A DNA stretch of 31,134 nt from a virus, in the IMG/VR virus record IMGVR_UViG_3300037153_000006, positions 1-31,134 of that record; one strand, given 5' to 3'. Positions within the stretch are counted from its first letter, which is position 1; the number at the start of each line of letters is the position of its first letter. Shown here in pieces: positions 7,232-12,393 of the stretch. A program made the translations under genes and the position numbers. The notes below the pieces were generated by a model. That model did not search any database. It was not told the origin of the DNA and was given only the letters and a program-made list of their open reading frames with translations.

Positions 7232-7317
7232 AGGCGTAGTCGACTAGTGCGTACGTCCAACTGGCGTCGGACCAATAGTCCATAGACGATCGCGGTTCGT
7301 TTGTGGAAGGGGGAAGA

Positions 7318-7734
7318 ATGGAAGCGAAGCGGTACGAAACGACAATTTCGATCGCCGTTCAATTGGTAATGACGACGCCCGACGAATCGGCGCGCCAGGC
7401 GGCGATCGGCGAAATCACGCGGTACCTAACCAGTTGGCGACGAATCCCGTTAGCAGTGTCGCCGAGCGGAATTGATATTTTCGTCGGCAACGTCGCCGAA
7501 CTGCAACGACGGACGCCGACCGCGAGCGATACCGAATTGTTGAACGCGATCACGGTTCCGCCGTCGGCGGACGACGGGTTGGAAAACGCGCGCCGGATTC
7601 ATCAGTACTATATCAATCGATCGCGCGCCGATCGGACGCCGCGTTCGTTTCTGTATTTACATTTGGGATACCTGGTCGCGACGATCGATCGCCTTGTCGT
7701 TGCATTGCGCGACGCGACGCCGCCGAAACATTGA
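7318..7734 (+). CDS. Hypothetical helical protein
   Basis: 138 residues, not recognised. ATG 7318 is chosen because GGAAGGGGGA lies just upstream; an in-frame GTG 15 bases earlier lacks a site. The protein is predicted helical with amphipathic segments (LNAITV, RRIHQYYINRS, YLHLGYLVATIDRLVVAL); no motif or membrane segment is clear. It opens the second, very tightly packed block of the rightward operon. The 86 bases before it (7232-7317) contain AGTCGACT and GGAC/GTCC palindromes but no clear promoter. Confidence 0.7.
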   Translation: MEAKRYETTISIAVQLVMTTPDESARQAAIGEITRYLTSWRRIPLAVSPSGIDIFVGNVAELQRRTPTASDTELLNAITVPPSADDGLENARRIHQYYINRSRADRTPRSFLYLHLGYLVATIDRLVVALRDATPPKH

Positions 7735-7739
7735 ACGCG

Positions 7740-7973
7740 ATGGAACGACAACGCCGATCGCCGATCGCCGGACGCCCGAAGGGTCGTTATCTGGTGATGC
7801 GTTATGGTCCGCGTCCAGGGTGGGCGGCGCGATGGGTTTCGATCGCCGGACGATGGCGAACACTCGCCGACGCGTTCGAACACGCGCGAACACTGCATCG
7901 GCGATTCGACATTCGAACATGGATCGCCGCGCCAGGATTTCCCGCCACGTTGCGGACCAGGAAACGACCATGA
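7740..7973 (+). CDS. Small basic hypothetical protein
   Basis: 77 residues, Arg-rich with several Trp (WAARWVSIAGRW, RTWIAAPGF). ATG 7740 follows the previous stop by 5 bases and its TGA overlaps the next ATG (ATGA). The pattern G-x-W-x-x-R-W-V-S-I suggests a small beta-sheet with one helix (LADAFEHARTLHRRF). Not recognised. Base composition matches its neighbours. Confidence 0.62.
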   Translation: MERQRRSPIAGRPKGRYLVMRYGPRPGWAARWVSIAGRWRTLADAFEHARTLHRRFDIRTWIAAPGFPATLRTRKRP

Positions 7974-8221
7974 CGGACGCCGCCCACGCCGCGTACATTC
8001 GGAAAAAAGGCGCGCATCGTCGCCGCGACCTTGAACGGTTGAAGGAACACGCCGCCGCGTTGCCGCTTGTTGTAACCGACGAAGGCGACAAGTACGCGGT
8101 TTGGACCGCCGCCGACCAGGTCGGCAAAATTCCATTGGTCGCGGGTCGGTACGAAGTAGTGTGGTCGTACATGCGCGGTTGGCGCGATTGCGTCGACGCG
8201 AACGGCGGGAACCTGTTATGA
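7970..8221 (+). CDS. Small hypothetical protein
   Basis: 83 residues, overlapping both neighbours by ATGA, so translation is coupled. A basic helix (RKKGAHRRRDLERLKEHAAA) is followed by a strand-rich part (LPLVVTDEGDKYAVWTAADQ) and a C-terminal segment with Trp and Tyr (YEVVWSYMRGW). Not recognised. The beginning resembles a short nucleic-acid-binding helix, but this is only composition. Confidence 0.62.
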   Translation: MTDAAHAAYIRKKGAHRRRDLERLKEHAAALPLVVTDEGDKYAVWTAADQVGKIPLVAGRYEVVWSYMRGWRDCVDANGGNLL

Positions 8222-8457
8222 ACGACGAAGATTTGATCGTTGTCTGCATTCGCGCCGACGAACCGTCGCCGTGGAAGGCGACGAACCTGGTTACGTCCTG
8301 CGCCTGGTGTGGCGTCGCCGTTCAATACCGCCCGCATGCGCCCAACGCGCCGAAGGTTTGCGTTCAGTGTTTCGCCGACCGCGCCGAACCCGACGACGAT
8401 TATTTCGTGACGCGAACAACGGTCGCCGAAGTGTTGGCGGAACTTGGAAAAAACTGA
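8218..8457 (+). CDS. Small CxxC...CxxC zinc-ribbon protein
   Basis: 79 residues, starting inside an ATGA overlap with the previous gene. Two Cys pairs, CAWC (~28-31) and CVQC (~48-51), about 20 residues apart, with Val/Tyr/Pro between, form a zinc-ribbon knuckle. N-terminal VVCIRADEP adds a possible strand. C-terminus is acidic then helical (VAEVLAELG). The second zinc-ribbon protein of this operon, otherwise not recognised. Confidence 0.65.
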   Translation: MNDEDLIVVCIRADEPSPWKATNLVTSCAWCGVAVQYRPHAPNAPKVCVQCFADRAEPDDDYFVTRTTVAEVLAELGKN

Positions 8458-8458
8458 C

Positions 8459-8650
8459 ATGGTCGACGACGACCAGGCGCCGCGGATCCGTATGACGGCG
8501 ATCGACGACATCGCGGCGGCGTTCGCCGCGGGTTGGATCGCGGCGATGCGCGACGAACGCGGCGACGATTGGTCGCCGGATGTCGAAGACGGATTAGAAA
8601 TCGCCGTCGCCTTCGACGAATGGAAAAAGGGGGAACCGCCCAATGGATGA
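8459..8650 (+). CDS. Small acidic helical protein
   Basis: 63 residues with a strong excess of Asp and Glu. ATG 8459 lies one base after the previous stop. A central helix (IDDIAAAFAAGWIAAMRDE) is followed by a second acidic helix (VEDGLEIAVAFDEWKKGE). Not recognised. The GGGGGAA inside its 3' end serves as the binding site of the next gene, which it overlaps by 8 bases. Confidence 0.6.
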   Translation: MVDDDQAPRIRMTAIDDIAAAFAAGWIAAMRDERGDDWSPDVEDGLEIAVAFDEWKKGEPPNG

Positions 8651-8825
8651 TCCGGTCACTAGGGTTGAATCGGCGATCGTGATCGATTACGACGACGGAA
8701 CGATCGCAACGCGGACGTTTCCCGACGGGCGGGTCGCGATCGTCTTCCGCCTGACGTTCGGGCGCGCCCGACTAGGCGTTCGCGCCGCCACGTCGAACCC
8801 TTGGACGTTCGACGACGCCTGGTGA
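8643..8825 (+). CDS. Small hypothetical protein, ends at an in-frame TGA
   Basis: 60 residues from ATG 8643, preceded by AAGGGGGAA. It is strand-rich (AIVIDYDDGTIATRTF, VAIVFRLTFGRARLGV) and ends DDAW. The TGA at 8823-8825 is followed in the same frame by 46 codons of well-formed coding sequence (next feature). From memory of similar phage and bacterial proteins, 'DDGWC-Y-TPEAA' continues without interruption, so this looks like a gene broken at one codon, or one read through. As written the product lacks its C-terminal third. Confidence 0.6.
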   Translation: MDDPVTRVESAIVIDYDDGTIATRTFPDGRVAIVFRLTFGRARLGVRAATSNPWTFDDAW

Positions 8826-8966
8826 TACGACACACCCGACGCCGCGGTCGCGGCGTTACTCGCCTGGTCGCCGGACGCCGCCGAACCTGACGGTTGGATG
8901 CGTCATCCCGCCACGGGTCGCCGTCGACCTGGCGGCGATCCCGCCTGCGAATACATCAACAAGTAA
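8826..8966 (+). pseudogene. In-frame continuation of the 8643 gene after a TGA
   Basis: The frame continues from TAC 8826 to TAA 8964-8966 with 46 sense codons, typical NCG-rich codon use, and a well-formed end: YDTPDAAVAALLAW, then DGWMRHPATGRRR and DPACEYINK. The last part resembles a conserved tail (GW-x-RHP-TGRRRP-GDP-EY) that I recall from other small phage proteins. No start codon is found before ATG 8898, so it cannot be a normal separate gene. A point mutation from TGC/TGG, a sequence error, or stop readthrough are the choices. No selenocysteine element is evident. Confidence 0.6.
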
Positions 8967-8976
8967 AGTTGGCCGC
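8965..8976 (+). repeat. Distant integrase arm-type repeat
   Basis: AAAGTTGGCCGC is identical to the two copies at 10485-10496 and 10498-10509 in the integrase gene end. It lies ~60 bases before the TATAAT box of the integrase promoter, so it may let integrase (or Xis) control its own gene. Confidence 0.6.
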
Positions 8977-9013
8977 GCCGGAAACGCCCAATATTCCCAA
9001 GGGTTTAGTAGCT

Positions 9014-9042
9014 ATGCGCGGAATCCTATTTCGCGGTATAAT
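9014..9042 (+). promoter_or_regulatory. Putative integrase-operon promoter
   Basis: A perfect -10 TATAAT (9037-9042) stands 44 bases before ATG 9086 in a 119-bp gap. The -35 position (ATGCGC) is poor, so an activator may be needed. The gap follows the broken gene and carries the arm-type repeat at 8965, consistent with separate control of integrase. Confidence 0.5.
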
Positions 9043-9085
9043 CTGAGCGGTCGGATTTTCGGCCAAACAGCGAAAGGGTTAGAAC

Positions 9086-9382
9086 ATGAAGGTTCATTAC
9101 GAAAAGGGATTTAGCGGCGAAGGGATTTGCGGCGCCGCGATCGTCGGCGGTCGGCGGTCGGCAACGTTGACCGTCGACCGCGCCGCCGTCAATTGTCGCG
9201 AGTGTAACGCCTGGTTAGCGGCGCGACCTGTCCACGCGATTCGCGCCTGGTCGGGCGTCGCCGCCGACGAATCGCCGCTATGCGGCGCGCATCGCCATCA
9301 CGTCGACGTCGCGGCGTTCCGAACGACGAACGCCGCTTGCGTGACCTGCGCGCCCTGTCGCGCCATCCAGGAAAGGAACTAA
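9086..9382 (+). CDS. Cys/His-rich small protein ahead of integrase
   Basis: 98 residues. Cys occur as EGICGAA, NCREC, PLCGAHRHH and ACVTCAPC, enough for one or two zinc sites. ATG 9086 follows AAAGGG by 7 bases, and the stop is 6 bases before the integrase ATG, so the two form one unit. This is where excisionase or an integrase partner often lies, but the sequence does not look like a known Xis. Function unknown. Confidence 0.68.
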   Translation: MKVHYEKGFSGEGICGAAIVGGRRSATLTVDRAAVNCRECNAWLAARPVHAIRAWSGVAADESPLCGAHRHHVDVAAFRTTNAACVTCAPCRAIQERN

Positions 9383-9387
9383 CGACC

Positions 9388-10536
9388 ATGCCACGTATAA
9401 CGCGGATCAAGGGAACCCGCCCGAAGAACGACACCAGCATTGAAGCGTTTATCCGGGTCAACAAAAAACTCTACACGAAGACGTTTCCGAAACCTGTCAC
9501 GCCCGAAGACGTCGCCGCGATCCGTAAATGGCGCGACGACACGAAGGCGGCGAACGGCACCATGACGGCGACCGGCGACGGGTTCGGCGCCGACGTGGAT
9601 CGGTACCTGTCGCAACGGTCGTCGATTCCGTCGATCCGCAAAATCGGCGGCGTCCTGCGCGCATGGGTTCGGGCATTGGGCGCCGACCGCCATCGGCACA
9701 CCATCACAACCGACGACGTCAACGCCCGCCTGAACGACCTAAACGCGCGCCTAGCGCCAGGAACCGTCATCAATCATCGAACCGCGTTGCGCGCGTTTTT
9801 CTACTACCGCGATCCGAAACGCGGGAATCCTGTTCGCGGGTCGTTCCATCCCGGAACGCCGAAGGCGGAACCACGCGGGCGGGATATGGCATTGATCGCG
9901 CGGGCGATCGACGCGATGTTTGATACGCGTTGTTCGACGGGAAAACCTAGCCTGGCGAAGATTCGCGCCCGCGTGGTCGCCTTTACCGGATTACCGCCCG
10001 CGATCCTGAAGGAAATCAAATCGTCGGACCTGCGCCCGAACCCGACGGCGCCGACACACGTTCTAGCGCCGCGGCGGAAAAAGGGCGGCGGCGTCGAATC
10101 GCGCCTAGTCCCGTTGACCGAACAAGGGTCCGCCGCGTTCGTCACGTTTCACCAGGCGAACGCCTACGGGAAATTCCGAACCGAAACCGTCAATCAGGCG
10201 TTTAAGGCGGGTTGCCGGAAGGTTGACATCGACCCGACGTCGATCGTGCTGTACGACGCCCGCCATTCGTTCCTAACGCAGATTTACCGAACCACGAAGG
10301 ATACCGACACGGTCGGGCGGTTCGGGTTGCACGCGGAAGGGTCGCCGCTACCGTCGCGCTATACCAAGGTCGCGCACGAAGACGTCGACAACGCGGTCGC
10401 CATCGACGTATCGGCGGCGTTGTCGGCGGCGATGTCGGCGGCGGCGCCGAAGGCGGCGCGGCGTCGCGGAACAACTAGGGACAAAAAGTTGGCCGCTAAA
10501 GTTGGCCGCGACCGTAAGTTGGCGTTAGTCAGTTAG
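9388..10536 (+). CDS. int: Tyrosine-type integrase
   Basis: 382 residues from ATG 9388 (GAAAGGA upstream); longer in-frame starts overlap the previous gene. Residues ~60-145 form the SAM-like core-binding domain, ~165-330 the catalytic domain. Lys231/Lys232 (RRKKGGG) lie in the beta-hairpin, Tyr289-x2-Arg292-His293 is the YxxRH variant of the HxxRH box, His315 and the nucleophile Tyr325 (SRYTK) follow. The first catalytic Arg, expected in 'TGLR', is replaced: FTGLPPAIL (201-207). Related integrases with TGLP exist, so activity is plausible. The 3' end of the gene overlaps arm-type DNA repeats. It should integrate the phage at attP just downstream. Confidence 0.92.
   Translation: MPRITRIKGTRPKNDTSIEAFIRVNKKLYTKTFPKPVTPEDVAAIRKWRDDTKAANGTMTATGDGFGADVDRYLSQRSSIPSIRKIGGVLRAWVRALGADRHRHTITTDDVNARLNDLNARLAPGTVINHRTALRAFFYYRDPKRGNPVRGSFHPGTPKAEPRGRDMALIARAIDAMFDTRCSTGKPSLAKIRARVVAFTGLPPAILKEIKSSDLRPNPTAPTHVLAPRRKKGGGVESRLVPLTEQGSAAFVTFHQANAYGKFRTETVNQAFKAGCRKVDIDPTSIVLYDARHSFLTQIYRTTKDTDTVGRFGLHAEGSPLPSRYTKVAHEDVDNAVAIDVSAALSAAMSAAAPKAARRRGTTRDKKLAAKVGRDRKLALVS
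10485..10523 (+). repeat. Integrase arm-type repeats, int-proximal set
   Basis: AAAGTTGGCCGC occurs at 10485-10496 and 10498-10509, and the shorter AAGTTGGC at 10516-10523. The first two are 13 bases apart and so are read in different frames of the integrase gene; identity is therefore kept at DNA level, as expected for protein-binding sites. Confidence 0.7.
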
Positions 10537-10734
10537 TTAGCGACAGACGGGTCGTCCTGGCAAGACGACCCGTCTAGCGCCCGCCGCCGCCGCCTTCCGC
10601 GTCAGTTTTCCCCAAAACATTCAGGAAATCGTTAGGAAATTCGCAAAAAACGCGCGCCGATCGCGCCCGTTCGGTATGCGTGGATTTCCTTGGTTTTACC
10701 CTGTTTTTTAGGTCAAAAGTTGGCTAAAAGTTGG
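10537..10734. other. attP region
   Basis: This non-coding stretch after integrase is flanked by arm-type repeats on both sides, the typical plan of attP. Inside are a 12-bp hairpin (10545-10575), AGGAAATC at 10623-10630 with its inverse GATTTCCT at 10683-10690, and a second AGGAAAT at 10634-10640. The AT-richer part 10610-10710 is the best place for the core. The exact crossover cannot be found without the host site; no tRNA 3' end is recognised. Confidence 0.6.
10545..10575. terminator. Strong hairpin after integrase
   Basis: AGACGGGTCGTC (10545-10556) and GACGACCCGTCT (10564-10575) form a perfect 12-bp stem with a 7-base loop, 8 bases after the integrase stop. No T run follows on either strand, so it may be an unusual bidirectional terminator between convergent int and late genes, or part of attP. 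Confidence 0.6.
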
Positions 10735-10736
10735 CT
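10715..10736 (+). repeat. Integrase arm-type repeats, distal set
   Basis: AAAAGTTGGCT occurs twice in tandem (10715-10725, 10726-10736), followed by a partial GTAGTTGGAC. The core AAAGTTGGC is shared with the int-proximal copies and has the same orientation. Confidence 0.7.
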
Positions 10737-10941
10737 AGTAGTTGGACGTTGACGGCGGACCCTGTCGGCGGGCGTTAAGGTCCGACCAGGTCGCCGATCG
10801 TCGTTCCTGGCGGCGCCTGGCGCGTCGGCGGGCGGGTTTCGTTGATGGGCGGCGGCGCGAACGATTGGAACCCTTCCCAGCATGTTCGACCGTTCGTCGC
10901 CGACGGTTTCTTTTTTTCGCCGCGGTTGCGCCGCCGCCCAA
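10735..10941 (-). CDS. Doubtful small Arg-rich ORF
   Basis: 68 codons from TTG 10941, extremely basic, with AGG close to the start and the upstream stop 10 bases away. It would be the last gene of the late operon. Its 3' end runs into the arm-type repeats and the composition may only reflect CG-rich non-coding DNA. Listed because the 10737-10951 stretch otherwise holds no gene. Confidence 0.25.
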   Translation of the reverse strand: MGGGATAAKKRNRRRRTVEHAGKGSNRSRRRPSTKPARRRARRRQERRSATWSDLNARRQGPPSTSNY

Positions 10942-10951
10942 CCTGTTCAGG

Positions 10952-11140
10952 TCAACGACACAACCAACCGCAAACCCACCCGTGCAGGACGGCGATTAGG
11001 AACGCGACGACCGCCGAAATAATCAACGCGCGAATCATCCGATGCAGCGTCGGCCATTGCGTTTCGATAAATTGCAATACCGCCCAAACGAACAACGCGT
11101 GTACCAGGAACCCGATCAACGCGTGCAGTTGTACCGGCAT
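10952..11140 (-). CDS. Holin-like two-helix membrane protein
   Basis: 62 residues from ATG 11140, with AGGGGGA six bases upstream. Residues ~5-25 and ~39-57 are two hydrophobic helices (LIGFLVHALFVWAVLQF; ALIISAVVAFLIAVL) joined by a short loop with Arg and His. This size and plan fit class II holins, and its place at the end of the late operon, after the tail fibre, fits a lysis gene. No homology to a named holin is recognised, and no endolysin gene is next to it. Confidence 0.6.
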   Translation of the reverse strand: MPVQLHALIGFLVHALFVWAVLQFIETQWPTLHRMIRALIISAVVAFLIAVLHGWVCGWLCR

Positions 11141-11151
11141 CGTTTCCCCCT

Positions 11152-11556
11152 TTAGCGGCGAACGGTCGCCGACACGCTTAACGGTTGTAGAAACGTCGTC
11201 GCCGACGCTTCGCGCAACAACACGCCGTCCAGGTAAATTTGCGCGACCAGGAACGGCGGCGACAACGACGAAAACGATTGCGGCGTTACTTCGAGCGATA
11301 CCAGCAAAACCGCTTGGTTGCTTCGCACGCGAACCGACCACGGTAGGCCGGTTACAACCTGCGTCATACCGTTATCCGAATCGGCATAGCGGATCGTCGT
11401 ACTGATAGCGGTTCCCTGTACCCGATATTCGATTAGGTAATCGCCGACGCGACCTGGCGCCGTCGGCGACGACCCTTCGCGATCCGTGTACACCTTCGTA
11501 CACGCCGCCGCCGCCAACGCCAACCCGACGATCAACGCGACCCGTACGCGTTGCAT
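11152..11556 (-). CDS. Secreted lipoprotein, MmpS/Ig-like beta-sandwich
   Basis: 134 residues from ATG 11556 (AAGGGGGG upstream). Residues 2-18 are a signal peptide ending AAAA before Cys19, a lipobox, so the protein should be lipid-anchored outside the cytoplasmic membrane. The mature part is strand-rich: YLIEYRVQG, TTIRYADSDNG, LPWSVRVRS, VLLVSLEV, IYLDGVLL. The 'YxDxxG-x-TQ-x-LPWS' core resembles the MmpS/Ig-like fold of small bacterial lipoproteins. Placed among late genes beside the holin-like gene, it could act in lysis (spanin part) or be a surface protein that blocks other phages. Role not determined. Confidence 0.7.
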   Translation of the reverse strand: MQRVRVALIVGLALAAAACTKVYTDREGSSPTAPGRVGDYLIEYRVQGTAISTTIRYADSDNGMTQVVTGLPWSVRVRSNQAVLLVSLEVTPQSFSSLSPPFLVAQIYLDGVLLREASATTFLQPLSVSATVRR

Positions 11557-11587
11557 GTTGATCCCCCCTTTCGCGGACACGCGGTTA

Positions 11588-11860
11588 TTAGACGCCCGTT
11601 CCGATCAATTGCTTGATCCAGGTCGACGCGACCAACGCATCTTTTAACGCTGGCAGGTCGCCGATAAAAAATCCCTTGACCGCGTTGATTTCGTCCTGCG
11701 TCAACCCGAGCACGATTAGATCGGCGTCCTGCCAGGTTTCCAATTGAATACGGAACGCGTCGCCGCGTTGGATCGCGTCGCGAATCAACGACGCCAGGTC
11801 GCCCGCGGTTTGTTGAATTTGATCGGCGGTGAATTGTTTCCCCGCCATAATGATCGCCAT
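11588..11860 (-). CDS. Small helical protein after the tail fibre
   Basis: 90 residues, ATG 11860 after AAAGGGGGAAC. Mainly helical: TADQIQQTAGDLASLIRDAI, LGLTQDEINAVKGFF, ALKDALVASTW, ending LIGTGV. I recall similar small proteins behind tail fibre genes in environmental phages but no function. It may be a fibre chaperone or a virion component. Confidence 0.7.
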   Translation of the reverse strand: MAIIMAGKQFTADQIQQTAGDLASLIRDAIQRGDAFRIQLETWQDADLIVLGLTQDEINAVKGFFIGDLPALKDALVASTWIKQLIGTGV

Positions 11861-11870
11861 CGTTCCCCCT

Positions 11871-12383
11871 TTACATTGCGTAGACGGCGCCGAAAATTAG
11901 ATCGAAATTGACGCCGATTTGCGACGCGTCTAGCGCGCCCGTTGACGACCCGCCCGCCGCCGCGACGGACACTAATTGCGCGAACGTCGACCCGTTCGGA
12001 ATGTACCCGCCGAGCGATGCGACGTTGACCGCTAGGTTGGCGACGTACCCGACGACAAATCCGCCCTGCGCCGCCGCCGCCGCCGATGCCGCGGGAAATC
12101 CGCCAATCGACACGGCGCCCGCTAACGATCCCTTGCTTGATAACGTCAGGCGTCCGCCGAGTATGATGCTGTTGTTGTTCCGCTGATAGACGCCTGCGCG
12201 CGACGCGTACGTCGGCGTTCCGCCGCCCGATCCGTTTAGCGTCGGCGTCCACAATCCGTAACCCTGCATCCCATCGATCGCGTCTAACAAACCCTTGATC
12301 GTGTTTTTGTTCCACACGGTTCCGACGTTGCCGGACCCGTCGTCGTCAACCAGGTTGTTCCACCATGTTCGATCGATCGCCAT
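11871..12383 (-). CDS. Putative tail fibre / receptor-binding protein
   Basis: 170 residues. ATG 12383 lies just after the hub stop (11 bases) with GAAGGGAA upstream. The N-terminus (WWNNLVDDDGSGNVGTVWNKNTI) resembles the start of small tail appendages; the rest is Gly-, Ala- and Ser-rich with regular strands (GLWTPTLNGSGGG, GVYQRNNNSIILGGRL), common in fibre tips. Position directly behind the hub supports a receptor-binding role. It is short for a fibre, so it may trimerise on the hub. Confidence 0.68.
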   Translation of the reverse strand: MAIDRTWWNNLVDDDGSGNVGTVWNKNTIKGLLDAIDGMQGYGLWTPTLNGSGGGTPTYASRAGVYQRNNNSIILGGRLTLSSKGSLAGAVSIGGFPAASAAAAAQGGFVVGYVANLAVNVASLGGYIPNGSTFAQLVSVAAAGGSSTGALDASQIGVNFDLIFGAVYAM

Positions 12384-12393
12384 TGCGTTCCCT

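Noticed and set aside
8823-8825. TGA as selenocysteine codon
   Set aside because: No evident SECIS-like hairpin just after it and no selenoprotein family match; mutation, error or readthrough are simpler.
10842-11405. Plus-strand ORF opposite the holin-like and lipoprotein genes
   Set aside because: Runs antisense to two minus-strand genes with strong binding sites, a signal peptide and membrane helices; codon use not convincing.
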